This document shows positions 32,832 to 43,069 of a stretch of 64,000 nucleotides of DNA, piece by piece. The first letter of the stretch is position 1. Each line of letters begins with the position of its first letter. Below the pieces are notes generated by a model that saw only the letters and a list, made by a program, of their open reading frames with translations, was not told the DNA's origin and searched no databases. The stretch lies in contig NZ_JAAQQU010000098.1 of assembly GCF_011742145.1 (NCBI RefSeq), forward strand, positions 182,919 to 246,918, read 5' to 3'. A program made the translations under genes and the position numbers. The stretch is from Flavobacterium sp. J49 (lineage in GTDB: Bacteria; Bacteroidota; Bacteroidia; Flavobacteriales; Flavobacteriaceae).

Positions 32832-32904
32832 AGCGAAAAACGGGGCTCGAACCCGCGACCTCGACCTTGGCAAGGTCGCGCTCTACCAACTGAGCTATTT
32901 TCGC
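32832..32904 (-). tRNA. tRNA-Gly(GCC)
   Basis: The minus strand folds as a standard 73-nt tRNA: acceptor GCGAAAA/TTTTCGC, D arm AGCTCAGTTGGTAGAGC, anticodon loop TTGCCAA with GCC, and T arm CGCGGGTTCGAGCCCCG. CCA is not encoded. It is the first tRNA of the two-gene unit. Confidence 0.96.
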
Positions 32905-32951
32905 ATTTCAAATTTTGTAAGAACCGCAACACTTGTACCGTATTGCGGATG

Positions 32952-32982
32952 CAAATGTAATACTAAAATTGAATTATACAAA
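32952..32982 (-). promoter_or_regulatory. Promoter of the tRNA unit, TTTG-N19-TACATTTG
   Basis: On the minus strand a -33 TTTG (32979-32982) and a -7 TACATTTG (32952-32959) are 19 bases apart, an exact match to the Bacteroidota primary sigma consensus. The tRNA-Gly 5' end is 47 bases downstream. Confidence 0.7.
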
Positions 32983-33045
32983 CCTTTTTTGGAAAAAAAC
33001 TTTTTGAAAATCTAATTCCCTGATTAGCAAAATCAACCGATAACG

Positions 33046-35652
33046 TTATTTTTTCAACAACATTCTTTTTAACTCATTTAGTTTCATCAAAGCTTCCACC
33101 GGCGTCAAAGTATTGATATCTAAATTCAGAATATCTTCTCTGATTTCTTCCAATAAAGGATCATCCATGCTGAAAATGTTGAGCTGCATTTCATCTTTGG
33201 CCGATTTTATGGTGTTGAGCGCCTCGCTGGAATGGTTTTTCTCGAGTTTCTTTAAAAGTTTTTGAGCTTTCTGAATCACCATTTGTGGCATCCCGGCCAT
33301 TTTGGCTACGTGAATTCCGAAACTATGGGCGCTTCCGCCTTTGACCAATTTTCTGATGAAAAGCACATTGTCTTTTAACTCTTTGACCGAAACATTATAA
33401 TTCTGAATTCTTGGCAACAGTTCACTCATTTCATTTAACTCATGATAGTGCGTCGCAAATAGTGTTTTTGGTCTTGCCGGATTTTCGTGTAAAAACTCAG
33501 CAATCGCCCAAGCTATCGAAATTCCGTCATAAGTACTGGTTCCTCGACCGATTTCATCTAACAAAACCAAACTTCTGTCTGAGATATTGTTCAAGATGGA
33601 AGCCGTTTCATTCATCTCCACCATAAAAGTCGATTCACCCATTGAAATGTTATCGCTCGCACCCACTCGAGTAAATATTTTGTCGACCACGCCCATTCTT
33701 ACTTTTTCTGCCGGAACAAAACTTCCCATTTGTGCCAATAAAACAATTAAAGCGGTTTGTCTTAATATCGCTGACTTACCCGACATATTTGGTCCGGTAA
33801 TCATAATTAATTGTTGGGTTTCTCTATCCAAGAAAACATCGTTGGCCACATAAGGAACACCCACCGGCAATTGCTTTTCAATCACGGGATGACGACCGTT
33901 TGTGATTTCCAATTCGAAAGTTTCGTCTAAAATCGGGCACACGTAATCATTCTCAATCGCCAGTTGCGCAAATGAAGTCAGGCAATCCAATTGGGCTACC
34001 AAATTAGCATTCAACTGTACTTGTTTGATATAAGTACCTATCCAAATCACCAATTGTTCAAACAAATGGCTTTCGATTTGGTGGATTTTTTCTTCGGCGC
34101 CAAGAATTTTGGTTTCATATTCTTTGAGTTCTTCGGTGATGTATCTTTCGGCATTGACTAATGTTTGCTTTCTGATCCATTCTGTCGGAACTTTATCTTT
34201 ATGTGTATTTCTAACTTCAATATAATAGCCGAAAACATTATTGAAAGATATTTTCAACGAAGAAATTCCGGTGCGCTCAGATTCTCGGGCTTCAATGCCT
34301 TCCAAATATTCTTTGCCGGAAAATGCAATGCTTCTTAATTCGTCTAATTCAGTATGAACTCCTGTCGCAATCGCATTTCCTTTTGAAATCGCTACCGGTG
34401 CGTCTTGATTCAGTGTCGTTTTTATTTTTTCTCGAAGCAAATCACAAGCATGCAGATTGTCTCCAATCACGCGAACCGCTTCTTGCTTACTTGCTAACGC
34501 TATGGTCTTTATCGGAATAATGGCATCCAGAGATTCTTTTAAATAAATAACTTCGCGAGGTGAAATTTTTCCGGTAGCCACTTTAGAAATCAAGCGCTCC
34601 AAATCGGAAATCTGCTTGATTTGGTATTGGATTTTTTGAAGAATTTCCTGATTGTCTTTCAAATAAGAAACCACTTCGTGACGACCTCTTATTTTATTAA
34701 TGTCTTTCAATGGCAAAGCCAACCAACGCTTCAACAAACGCGAACCCATTGGCGAAAGCGTTCGGTCAATCACATCCAAAAGCGTTACGGCATTTTGAGA
34801 ATGACTGTGGTATAATTCTAAATTTCTAATGGTAAATCTATCCATCCAAACATAAGCATCTTCGGCTATGCGTTGGATATTGGTGATGTGCTGAACTTTA
34901 TTGTGTTGGGTTTCCGATAAATAATACAAAATGGCGCCCGAAGCGATGATACCATCCGGTAATTCCTCTACGCCAAAACCTTTGAGCGAATTGGTCTGAA
35001 AATGATTTTGCAAAGTTTCTACCGCATAATCTTCCTTATAAACCCAATCTTCGAGATAAAACACATTAAAATCTTCCCCAAAAGACTCTTTGAATTGCCC
35101 TTTGTTGTTCTTTTGGATTAGAATCTCACTCGGGTTGAAATTTTGCAACAGTTTATCAATGTATTCTTCATTGCCTTGTGCCGTTAAAAATTCTCCGGTA
35201 GAAACATCTAAAAAGGCAACGCCTAATTGTTTCTTACCAAAATAAATCGAAGCCAAAAAATTATTAGCCCTTGAATTCAAAACCTCATCGTTCATCGAAA
35301 CGCCCGGTGTTACCAATTCGGTTACTCCGCGTTTTACGATGGTTTTGGTCATTTTTGGATCTTCCAATTGGTCACAAATTGCTACGCGTAGTCCGGCTTT
35401 AACCAATTTAGGTAAATAAGTATTCAAAGAATGATGCGGAAATCCGGCTAAAGCGGTTTCTGTTTCTGAACCGGCGCCGCGTTTGGTTAAAACGATACCC
35501 AATATTTTAGAAGCCCGAATCGCATCTTCCCCAAAGGTTTCATAAAAATCGCCTACTCTAAACAACAAACACGCATCGGGATACTTTCTTTTGATCTCGT
35601 TGTATTGCTTCATTAAAGGCGTTTCCTTGGCTTTGTTTTCTTTGGCTGACAA
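33046..35652 (-). CDS. mutS: DNA mismatch repair protein MutS
   Basis: The 868-aa protein has the MutS I domain with the mismatch-contacting FxE region ([14 protein letters not shown], about 32-45), connector, lever and clamp domains, and the C-terminal ABC ATPase. The Walker A loop is GPNMSGKSA, the signature and Walker B region [10 protein letters not shown] and [16 protein letters not shown], and the His switch lies in ATHYHEL. It recognises mismatches and recruits MutL. The length is typical. It stands alone, convergent to nothing and divergent from the DUF1573 gene. Confidence 0.98.
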   Translation of the reverse strand: MSAKENKAKETPLMKQYNEIKRKYPDACLLFRVGDFYETFGEDAIRASKILGIVLTKRGAGSETETALAGFPHHSLNTYLPKLVKAGLRVAICDQLEDPKMTKTIVKRGVTELVTPGVSMNDEVLNSRANNFLASIYFGKKQLGVAFLDVSTGEFLTAQGNEEYIDKLLQNFNPSEILIQKNNKGQFKESFGEDFNVFYLEDWVYKEDYAVETLQNHFQTNSLKGFGVEELPDGIIASGAILYYLSETQHNKVQHITNIQRIAEDAYVWMDRFTIRNLELYHSHSQNAVTLLDVIDRTLSPMGSRLLKRWLALPLKDINKIRGRHEVVSYLKDNQEILQKIQYQIKQISDLERLISKVATGKISPREVIYLKESLDAIIPIKTIALASKQEAVRVIGDNLHACDLLREKIKTTLNQDAPVAISKGNAIATGVHTELDELRSIAFSGKEYLEGIEARESERTGISSLKISFNNVFGYYIEVRNTHKDKVPTEWIRKQTLVNAERYITEELKEYETKILGAEEKIHQIESHLFEQLVIWIGTYIKQVQLNANLVAQLDCLTSFAQLAIENDYVCPILDETFELEITNGRHPVIEKQLPVGVPYVANDVFLDRETQQLIMITGPNMSGKSAILRQTALIVLLAQMGSFVPAEKVRMGVVDKIFTRVGASDNISMGESTFMVEMNETASILNNISDRSLVLLDEIGRGTSTYDGISIAWAIAEFLHENPARPKTLFATHYHELNEMSELLPRIQNYNVSVKELKDNVLFIRKLVKGGSAHSFGIHVAKMAGMPQMVIQKAQKLLKKLEKNHSSEALNTIKSAKDEMQLNIFSMDDPLLEEIREDILNLDINTLTPVEALMKLNELKRMLLKK

Positions 35653-35770
35653 TGGATTTTGTATTAAATTTATAAGAAAGCGAATTTAATTATTTTAGAC
35701 CGAATTGCTGATGCAAAAAAAATTAATTTAATATTAAGGCAAAAAAAATGACTCGGTTTTAAATTTTGGA

Positions 35771-35778
35771 TAGATTTG
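35771..35778 (+). promoter_or_regulatory. -7 box upstream of the DUF1573 gene
   Basis: TAGATTTG fits TAnnTTTG, 26 bases before the ATG at 35805. Confidence 0.45.
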
Positions 35779-35804
35779 CTACAGAAACTTAAAAACATAA
35801 TACG

Positions 35805-36269
35805 ATGAAAAAAATAATTTTACTTGCTGCCTTAGTTGCCTTTGGCGTTACAAACTCTAATGCTCAAACAGCAAAAAAAGTGGCTACAAAAACAGCTGCA
35901 AAAGCAGAAACTCCAAAAGTTGACGGACCGGGAATGTTATTCGAAAACGAAACTATTGATTACGGAACAATTCCTGCTAACTCTGACGGAAAAAGAGAAT
36001 TTGTATTCGTTAACAACGGAACAAAACCATTAATCATTGAAAGCACTCAAGGTTCTTGCGGATGTACCGTTCCTTCTAAACCGGAAAAACCAATCCAACC
36101 AGGAGAAAGAGGTGTAATCGGAGTGAAATATGACACTTCAAGAGCCGGACAATCTTTCCAAAAAACAGTTACTGTAAAATCAAACGCAGTAGGTCAAGAA
36201 AATAAAGTTTTGACAATCAAAGGAAATGTATTGCCAGCTGAAACTAAAGTTGAGCCTACAAAAAGCTAA
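35805..36269 (+). CDS. Exported DUF1573 protein
   Basis: The 154-aa protein has a signal peptide (to about NSNAQ), a Lys/Ala-rich linker and one DUF1573 immunoglobulin-like domain (about 45-140) with FENETIDYGTIPANSDGKR, FVFVNNGTKPLII, the conserved SCGCTVP and GVIGVKYDTS. The family is common and often abundant in Bacteroidota envelopes, and the fold resembles ASPM-SPD-2-Hydin domains. No function is assigned. It has its own -7 box and a strong terminator. Confidence 0.93.
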   Translation: MKKIILLAALVAFGVTNSNAQTAKKVATKTAAKAETPKVDGPGMLFENETIDYGTIPANSDGKREFVFVNNGTKPLIIESTQGSCGCTVPSKPEKPIQPGERGVIGVKYDTSRAGQSFQKTVTVKSNAVGQENKVLTIKGNVLPAETKVEPTKS

Positions 36270-36294
36270 TCGTACTTAATTATAAATTCTAAAA

Positions 36295-36323
36295 AGTCCT
36301 GATTTAATCGGGACTTTTTTTTT
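36295..36323 (+). terminator. Terminator after the DUF1573 gene
   Basis: AGTCCTGAT and ATCGGGACT pair (one G-T) around TTA and are followed by nine T. Confidence 0.85.
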
Positions 36324-36326
36324 GAA

Positions 36327-36334
36327 TATCTTTG
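36327..36334 (+). promoter_or_regulatory. -7 box of the SpoU methylase gene, overlapping the terminator tail
   Basis: TATCTTTG fits TAnnTTTG and begins directly after the T tract of the preceding terminator, 41 bases before ATG 36376. It supports that start over the longer frame from 36322. Confidence 0.45.
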
Positions 36335-36375
36335 CCGTATTGCGGAGAGGCAATCATATAAATAAAAAGAAAGAA

Positions 36376-36906
36376 ATGCGAAAGCTTGAAAATAAAGAAT
36401 TAGAACGCAAATCGGTTGCCGACTTTAAAGAAGCCGAAAAAACACCCATCATTATCATTCTTGATGACATCAGAAGTCTTCATAATATCGGTTCTGTTTT
36501 CAGAACAGCCGATGCCTTTTTGATTGAAAAGATATACCTGTGCGGCATTACCGCAATTCCTCCACACAAAGAAATTCACAAAACGGCTTTAGGCGCTACC
36601 GAAACGGTTACTTGGGAGTACCAAAAGGATGTCACCAACGTGATTCAAAATCTTAAAAAAGAAAACACTAAAGTATTTGCTGTAGAACAAGTTGAAAACG
36701 CGGTCTTTCTTCAGAATTTCAAAGTAGATAAAACCGTAAAATATGCCTTAGTCTTTGGCAATGAAGTCTTTGGCGTTTCTCAAAAAGCCATAGAACTTTG
36801 TGATGGATCCATTGAAATCCCTCAAATCGGCACCAAACATTCCTTAAACATATCCGTTAGTGCCGGAATTGTAGTTTGGGATTTTTTCCAAAAGATGAAA
36901 TTTTAA
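36376..36906 (+). CDS. TrmH/SpoU family RNA 2'-O-methyltransferase
   Basis: Start at ATG 36376 (MRKLENKELERKS) gives 176 aa. The SPOUT domain shows motif 1 DDIRSLHNIGSVFRTADAF, motif 2 YALVFGNEVFGVS and motif 3 IEIPQIGTKHSLNISVSAGI, so the knot and SAM site are complete. There is no N-terminal RNA-binding extension, so it is the short TrmL/TrmH-like form. It methylates a ribose 2'-O in tRNA or rRNA; the target nucleotide is unknown. Confidence 0.94.
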   Translation: MRKLENKELERKSVADFKEAEKTPIIIILDDIRSLHNIGSVFRTADAFLIEKIYLCGITAIPPHKEIHKTALGATETVTWEYQKDVTNVIQNLKKENTKVFAVEQVENAVFLQNFKVDKTVKYALVFGNEVFGVSQKAIELCDGSIEIPQIGTKHSLNISVSAGIVVWDFFQKMKF

Positions 36907-36965
36907 TTTCCAACTTACATTTAAGATAATTTTATAACAAAAAAGGTCAGTTTTTGATTATTTTT

Positions 36966-39074
36966 ATGGCCATGAAAAAGAATTTCATTGCATTCTTAGT
37001 AATACTGTTTTGCACCTCACCCCTCACTTATGGGAGTGCATCTCTTTCTCTGAGCAAAATACAAACTGCCAATATTGCTCCTACGCTGACTGCTGTAGGA
37101 AATCAAATTTATTGTCCGGGCACATCGATGAAGATAGTTACTGATATGACCATCACTGATCCGGATGACACAGGAATTGATGCTATTTACATCCAGATTT
37201 CATCGGGTTATGATTTAGGGAATGATGCTTTGACATTGACCGGAACACATCCCAACATAAATGCAGGCTGGAACGCTACAACAGGAACATTAACATTGAC
37301 AGGCATCACAGGGCAACCGACTTATATTGAATTGGTTGCAGCCATAAAAGACATTGAATTTACTTCCGGTGCAGCAAATCCTTCCGGCACTCGTAACTTT
37401 TCCATAACTATCGGACAGGCCAATTATCTTCCTTCAAATGGTCATTATTATCTTTACATTCCCAATTTAGGCATTACCTGGTCTTCCGCTAAAATAGCGG
37501 CACAAAACAGCACTTATTATGGATTGCAAGGTTATTTGGCGACCATAACCTCAGCAGAAGAAGCGCAAATTTCAGGCGAACAAACCACCGGTGCCGGTTG
37601 GATCGGCGGAAGCGACGAAGAAACAGAAGGGATTTGGAAATGGATGACCGGTCCGGAAATCGGCACTGTTTTCTGGAACGGAACTGCGACAGGTTTTACC
37701 AACAATTACGCCTTTTGGAATTCGGGAGAACCCAACAATGCCGGCAATGAAGATTATGCCCACATTACCGCTCCGGGAGTGGGGATTCCGGGCTCTTGGA
37801 ATGATTTATCCAATACAGGAGATACCAGTGGAAATTACCAACCCAAAGGATATATAGTGGAATATGGCGGTACTCCTGGCGACCCTACCTTAAATATTGC
37901 CACAAGCACAACTTTGACTGTTGCCTCCATTACTTCTTCTACCTCGGCCTCAAGATGCGGCACGGGTTCGGTTACATTGCAAGCCGTTTCAAATACCGGA
38001 ACGGTCAATTGGTATTCTGTTCCCACAGGCGGAACACCTATAGGCACCGGCAATTCTTTTGCCACGCCCGACATAGCTTCTACCACCCTATTTTACGCAG
38101 CGGCCCATTCGGGCGGTTGTCCTGACACTTCAAGAATTCCGGTGACCGCTTCGGTAACACCAAAGCCTGTTTTGACGGTAAGTTCTCCCTATTTTATGTG
38201 TGACGGGAGCAATACAACTATCAATTTGGTTACGACTTCGGGCATAATCTATTGGTATGATAGTCCAACAAGCACCTCTCCCATTTTTACCGGAACTCAA
38301 TTTGCTGTGCCCAACATTCACCAAGACACATTTTTCTATGCTGAAGCCAATAATAACGGCTGTCTTTCTGATAGAGAAACTGTTGAAATTCAAGTTTATG
38401 CCTCACCTGTAGTGACAGACGAGGTTATTGAACTTTGTGAAGGAGATACAGCTGTTCTTAGTGCCGGAAATCCAAACATGACTTATCTTTGGTCGACCGG
38501 AGAAACAACACAAACCATTGTAAGCAATGGCTTAACCGACTATTCAGTTGTGGTAACAACACCGGCACCGGAAAGTTGTTCTAAAACAAAGAATTTCAGC
38601 ATAACTTATCATGCGCAACCGGTAATTTCATCTATAGAAACTAATGGTTTAGAAGTAACCATCAACACCACCCAAAGTGGTGATTTTGAATATTCCTTAG
38701 ATGGCATTGTATACCAAAATTCGAATGTTTTTACGGTAAGTGAAGGCGGAATGTATATAGGCTATGTCCGGGAAAGAAACCAATGTGGCTTTGATCAAAA
38801 AACCTTTATAGTAATCTCTGTTCCCGCTTTTTTTACGCCAAACGGAGATAATATTAACGATACTTGGTCAATCAAAGGCGCCAATTTCTTCCCCAATGCA
38901 GAAGTACTGATTTTTGATCGATTTGGAAAAATGATTGCGGTTTTAAATCATTACAATCCATTTTGGGACGGCACTTATAACGGCAATCTTTTACCCTCAA
39001 CCGATTATTGGTTTGTAGCCAAAATAAACGACAGCACACCGGAAATTAAAGGACATTTTGCAATGTTGAGATAA
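36966..39074 (+). CDS. Secreted lectin-like protein with T9SS type B sorting domain
   Basis: The start is ATG 36966 (or 36972), giving about 702 aa with a signal peptide (to about TYGSA). Domains in order: an N-terminal beta domain (about 30-150), a C-type lectin-like fold (about 155-295, with WIGGSDEETEGIWKW and NAGNEDYAHI), two Ig-like domains each with the pattern W-Y-x3-P-x-G (about 310-460), a third beta domain, and the type B sorting domain with AFFTPNGDNINDTWSI, IFDRFGKMI and WDGTYNGNLLPSTDYWF. It is therefore a T9SS-exported surface protein, perhaps binding glycans. The ligand is unknown. Confidence 0.9.
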   Translation: MAMKKNFIAFLVILFCTSPLTYGSASLSLSKIQTANIAPTLTAVGNQIYCPGTSMKIVTDMTITDPDDTGIDAIYIQISSGYDLGNDALTLTGTHPNINAGWNATTGTLTLTGITGQPTYIELVAAIKDIEFTSGAANPSGTRNFSITIGQANYLPSNGHYYLYIPNLGITWSSAKIAAQNSTYYGLQGYLATITSAEEAQISGEQTTGAGWIGGSDEETEGIWKWMTGPEIGTVFWNGTATGFTNNYAFWNSGEPNNAGNEDYAHITAPGVGIPGSWNDLSNTGDTSGNYQPKGYIVEYGGTPGDPTLNIATSTTLTVASITSSTSASRCGTGSVTLQAVSNTGTVNWYSVPTGGTPIGTGNSFATPDIASTTLFYAAAHSGGCPDTSRIPVTASVTPKPVLTVSSPYFMCDGSNTTINLVTTSGIIYWYDSPTSTSPIFTGTQFAVPNIHQDTFFYAEANNNGCLSDRETVEIQVYASPVVTDEVIELCEGDTAVLSAGNPNMTYLWSTGETTQTIVSNGLTDYSVVVTTPAPESCSKTKNFSITYHAQPVISSIETNGLEVTINTTQSGDFEYSLDGIVYQNSNVFTVSEGGMYIGYVRERNQCGFDQKTFIVISVPAFFTPNGDNINDTWSIKGANFFPNAEVLIFDRFGKMIAVLNHYNPFWDGTYNGNLLPSTDYWFVAKINDSTPEIKGHFAMLR

Positions 39075-39078
39075 AAAA

Positions 39079-40212
39079 TTACTGAATTTTATTTCGAATT
39101 TCTTCTAACACAAAAACATAATCATCCTGATTGTTTAGAAAATCTCTGTTGGTTACGTCAATTATTAATACGTTCAAATCCTTTTGAGATTTGATATAAT
39201 CTAAATATCCGTTGTTGATTTTTTCCAAATACTCCGCGGGAATTTCCTGCTCATAGCTTCTGCCTCGGGTTTTGATATTGGCCAAAAGTCTTTCGGTGCT
39301 TTGGTACAAATAAATATACAAATCGGGCTTAGGCATTTCTTTGTAGATGATATCAAACATCGTTTTGTACAAACGGAATTCATCTTCGGCCAAAGTCACT
39401 TTGGCAAAAATCAATGATTTAAAAATGTGATAATCGGCTACGATAAAGTCTTTGAACAAATCAAACTGTGCTAAATCATCAGATATTTGCTGATACCTGT
39501 CGGCCAAAAAAGACATCTCCAACGGAAACGCATACCGACTTTGGTCTTCATAAAATTTTGGCAAAAACGGATTGTCTGCAAATCGTTCCAATACGGTTTT
39601 AGCATTGAAATCCTCTGCTAATTTATTGGTTAATGTGGTTTTCCCCGCGCCAATATTTCCTTCTATCGCAATATAATTGAAATGGTCTAATTTGATTTTG
39701 GCTATCGGGATTTCGAGGTTTTGCACCACTTTACAATTGCTTTTATCTTCCGACAACACCAATAATTCGTGTAGGTATTTCTGCAAAATGGGATGACGCC
39801 AATCCAGGTTTAAATCGCGCATCGGCAACAACACAAACAAACGATTCTGCATTTCCGGATGCGGCACTTGCAATTTTTCGGAAGCAATGATTTCTTCATC
39901 AAAAGCGATGACATCAATATCTATAATTCGGGCTTGATACCCTTCTTTATCTTCTCGAACTCTGCCTAAGGCTTCCTCGAGCAACAAGACTTCTTCTAAG
40001 ATTTGGTGTGCCGATTTGTGTGTATTCATAATTACCGCACAATTGTAAAACTTCTCGCTTTCAAAACCCCAAGACGGTGTTTCATAAAGTTTGGAAACCC
40101 TAATAATTGTCCCGACTTCCTGATGCAAATCATCAATACAACGCTCAATGTTTTCGAGACGGTTGCCTTGGTTGGTGCCCAATGATAGAATGACTTGATG
40201 CTGCTTGTTCAT
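39079..40212 (-). CDS. Fusion of HPPK (FolK) and deoxynucleoside kinase
   Basis: The 377-aa protein has two enzymes. Residues 1-135 are hydroxymethyldihydropterin pyrophosphokinase, with SLGTNQGNRLENI, the ligand-binding YETPSWGF and RIIDIDVIAF with the metal-binding D98 and D100. After a linker, residues about 175-377 are a deoxynucleoside kinase with P-loop GNIGAGKT (185-192), the ERFADNPFL patch and a RGRSYEQEI lid. HPPK makes a folate precursor; the kinase salvages deoxynucleosides. The two steps meet in thymidylate metabolism. Fusions of this kind occur in Bacteroidota. Confidence 0.94.
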   Translation of the reverse strand: MNKQHQVILSLGTNQGNRLENIERCIDDLHQEVGTIIRVSKLYETPSWGFESEKFYNCAVIMNTHKSAHQILEEVLLLEEALGRVREDKEGYQARIIDIDVIAFDEEIIASEKLQVPHPEMQNRLFVLLPMRDLNLDWRHPILQKYLHELLVLSEDKSNCKVVQNLEIPIAKIKLDHFNYIAIEGNIGAGKTTLTNKLAEDFNAKTVLERFADNPFLPKFYEDQSRYAFPLEMSFLADRYQQISDDLAQFDLFKDFIVADYHIFKSLIFAKVTLAEDEFRLYKTMFDIIYKEMPKPDLYIYLYQSTERLLANIKTRGRSYEQEIPAEYLEKINNGYLDYIKSQKDLNVLIIDVTNRDFLNNQDDYVFVLEEIRNKIQ

Positions 40213-40350
40213 AGAAGCACAAATTAACTAAAACTATTTCAGAATATAGGCAAAAACCAACCGACTGTTAATAACAATTTCTCAACAATTCATTTGACTC
40301 AAAATCATAAAACTTCTATAAATAGTAACCGCTTTATGCCGAAAAGGCAT

Positions 40351-40358
40351 TATTTTTG
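40351..40358 (+). promoter_or_regulatory. -7 box upstream of the AsmA gene
   Basis: TATTTTTG fits TAnnTTTG, 33 bases before the ATG at 40391. Confidence 0.45.
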
Positions 40359-40390
40359 TTTAGCCAATGCGTAACTAAATCTATCACATC

Positions 40391-43006
40391 ATGTTAAAGA
40401 AAATCCTGAAAATTGTCGGAATTGTTTTGTTGCTATTAGTGGTTTCCGCTTTTGCGATTCCGTATTTCTTTAAAGACCAAATCAAGGCCAAAATTCTAAC
40501 GGCTATCAATGAAAAAGTAGATGCTAAAGTCGCTTTCTCAGATGCCGATTTGAGTTTGTTCAAAAACTTCCCGAATGCGAGTGTCAACATTGAAAAACTC
40601 TCTATCATCAACAAAGCGCCATTTGAAGGCGATACTTTAGTGGCTTTTGAAGAATTGAACCTAAAAATGTCTATTGGGCAATTGTTCAACAGCGATGACG
40701 AACCGATGCAAATTGACGGAATCGATTCGAAAAACGGACTGATTAACATTATTTTCAACAAAGATGGTGTTGGCAATTACGACATCGCCTTAAAAGAAGA
40801 AAGCAAAACCGATGATGGCAAAAGCAAACCGCTTTCTTTAAAAATAAAGGAATATTCTATAGAAAATTTTAAGTTCAAATATTACGATGAGAAGTCCAAA
40901 ATCAAAATGGTTTTAGACAGCATCAATCACGAAGGCACAGGTGATTTTGCGGCTTCCAAATTGGATTTGACTACCAAAACCACCACCAAAGTTTCGCTCG
41001 ATATGGACAAAGTCAACTACATGAAAAATGTAGCGCTTTCTTTGTATGCCGTTCTCGGAATCGATTTAGACCAAAGTAAATATACTTTCAAGAAAAACGA
41101 GGCCAAAATCAACGAATTGCCATTGAAATTTGATGGTTTTATCCAAATGACGGACGACGGACAAGTGTATGATTTGACTTTTCAAACGCCGTCTTCTTCC
41201 TTTAAAAACTTTTTGGGCTTGATTCCGGCGCAATATTCAAGCAATTTGAAAGGCGTAAAAACCAACGGTGATTTTACCGTAAAAGGTTTTGCCAAAGGAA
41301 AATTAACCGACACTACGGTACCGAAATTCAACATTGATATTGCTTCCAACAACGCTTCGTTCCAATATCCGAATTTGCCGAAATCGGTTCAAAATATTAT
41401 TATCGATACTAAAATCATCAACGAAACCGGTTTGATGAACGATACTTATGTCAACTTAGACAAACTGTCTTTCCAAATCGATCAAGACGTGTTCAATGCC
41501 AAGGCGAATATTAAAAACATAGCCGAAAATGCTTTGGTCAATGCGGAACTCAAAGGCACAATCAATTTGGCCAATGTCACCAAAGCTTATCCTGTAAAAT
41601 TAGACAAACCGTTAACCGGCGTTTTAAAAGCTGATGTAAAAACAGAATTTGATATGCAATCGGTTGAAAAAAGTGATTACGCCCGAATCAAAAATGCAGG
41701 AACGATGGATTTAACCGGTTTCAACTATACTGACGAAAACGGGAAAACGATGAAAATCAGTCGCGCATTGGTCTCATTTGATCCTAGTCGGGTGAATTTA
41801 AAACAATTCAATGCCACAACCGGAAAAACTGATTTAGCCGTAACCGGCGTTTTGGAAAATTTCTATGGCTTTATCTTTAAAAACCAAGAGTTGAAAGGCG
41901 ACTTCAACCTGAGTTCAAATCAATTGGCGGTTAGTGATTTTATGACCACGGGAACAGAAACTACAAAAGAAGCCAAAGCCAGTGAGCCCATGAAAATTCC
42001 GGCGTTTTTGAATTGTTCCTTAACGGCCAAAGCCAATACGGTTTTATACGATAATTTAGTATTGAAAAATGTTTCCGGAAAAGTAATTATCAAGGATCAA
42101 AAAGCTACTTTAGAAAACGGGAAAACCGATATTTTTGGTGGCGCCATTACCTTTAACGGAGATGTTTCCACCAAAGAAAAAACACCGAAATTCAACATGG
42201 ATTTAGGATTAAACGGCGTCGACATTCAACAAACCTTTACCCAATTAGACATGATGAGTAAAATTGCGCCCATTGCCGGTGTGATTAACGGCAAATTAAA
42301 TTCCAAAATTAAACTATCGGGAAATCTGGATGCCAAAGAAATGACACCTGATTTAAAAAGCATTTCGGGCGATTTATTGGGTCAATTGCTTTCCACTACA
42401 GTAAATTCAAGCAATTCAACGTTATTGACCGCTTTGGACAATAAACTGGGCTTTGTGGATTTGACCAAATTAAACTTAAATGATTTGAAAGCGGCTTTAA
42501 CTTTCAAAGACGGAAAAGTCAACGTAAAACCTTTTGATATAAAATACCAAGATATTAAAGCAACAATCGGCGGAACACACGGTTTTGACCAATTGATGAA
42601 TTACAAAGTTGAGTTGGATGTTCCGGCTAAATATTTGGGCACCGATATCAATAATTTGATTGGAAAACTGACGCCGGCTGACGCTAAGAAATTTGAAACG
42701 ATTCCAATAAACGCTTTACTTAGCGGGAATTTCAAAAATCCGAATGTAACCACCGACGTGAAACAAGCCACTACTACATTGGTCAACAACTTGGTGAAAC
42801 AACAAAAAGACAAATTGGTTTCAGGCGGAAGAGATGCGCTGAACAATGTGATTTCAAACGCCACCAAACCCAAAACCGATTCAACCAAAACCGATGTGAA
42901 GAAAGACGTGCAAACCAAAGCGAACAGCTTGATCAAAGATTTGTTCAACAAAAAGAAAAAAGAAGCGCCAAAAACGGAAACACCGACACCGACGCCAACT
43001 AAATAA
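40391..43006 (+). CDS. AsmA family protein
   Basis: The 871-aa protein has one N-terminal membrane helix (about 7-24) and a long periplasmic part typical of AsmA: repeated beta-rich segments such as SDADLSLFKNFPNASVNIEKL near the start and GKVNVKPFDIKYQDIKATIGG near residue 700. The C-terminus is low complexity (Lys, then PTPTPTK). AsmA-like proteins form a bridge for phospholipid movement to the outer membrane; this family is long and beta-taco in shape. A single-gene unit with a -7 box and a terminator. Confidence 0.9.
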   Translation: MLKKILKIVGIVLLLLVVSAFAIPYFFKDQIKAKILTAINEKVDAKVAFSDADLSLFKNFPNASVNIEKLSIINKAPFEGDTLVAFEELNLKMSIGQLFNSDDEPMQIDGIDSKNGLINIIFNKDGVGNYDIALKEESKTDDGKSKPLSLKIKEYSIENFKFKYYDEKSKIKMVLDSINHEGTGDFAASKLDLTTKTTTKVSLDMDKVNYMKNVALSLYAVLGIDLDQSKYTFKKNEAKINELPLKFDGFIQMTDDGQVYDLTFQTPSSSFKNFLGLIPAQYSSNLKGVKTNGDFTVKGFAKGKLTDTTVPKFNIDIASNNASFQYPNLPKSVQNIIIDTKIINETGLMNDTYVNLDKLSFQIDQDVFNAKANIKNIAENALVNAELKGTINLANVTKAYPVKLDKPLTGVLKADVKTEFDMQSVEKSDYARIKNAGTMDLTGFNYTDENGKTMKISRALVSFDPSRVNLKQFNATTGKTDLAVTGVLENFYGFIFKNQELKGDFNLSSNQLAVSDFMTTGTETTKEAKASEPMKIPAFLNCSLTAKANTVLYDNLVLKNVSGKVIIKDQKATLENGKTDIFGGAITFNGDVSTKEKTPKFNMDLGLNGVDIQQTFTQLDMMSKIAPIAGVINGKLNSKIKLSGNLDAKEMTPDLKSISGDLLGQLLSTTVNSSNSTLLTALDNKLGFVDLTKLNLNDLKAALTFKDGKVNVKPFDIKYQDIKATIGGTHGFDQLMNYKVELDVPAKYLGTDINNLIGKLTPADAKKFETIPINALLSGNFKNPNVTTDVKQATTTLVNNLVKQQKDKLVSGGRDALNNVISNATKPKTDSTKTDVKKDVQTKANSLIKDLFNKKKKEAPKTETPTPTPTK

Positions 43007-43039
43007 AAAAAGTCACGAACGAAGTGAACTGACGAAGTA

Positions 43040-43069
43040 AACCCTTTCAATTGAGAAAGGGTTTTTTAT
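43040..43069. terminator. Terminator between the AsmA and DUF2797 genes
   Basis: AACCCTTTC and GAAAGGGTT form a perfect 9-bp stem around AATTGA, followed by a T tract. The genes are convergent, so it may serve both. Confidence 0.8.

Noticed and set aside
32623..32889. 88-codon minus-strand frame through the tRNA genes
   Set aside because: Its middle is translated tRNA sequence; the tRNAs explain the region.
42601..43050. 149-codon minus-strand frame under the AsmA 3' end
   Set aside because: It is antisense to the Lys- and Thr-rich AsmA tail, whose bias produces long open antisense frames; it has no family resemblance.
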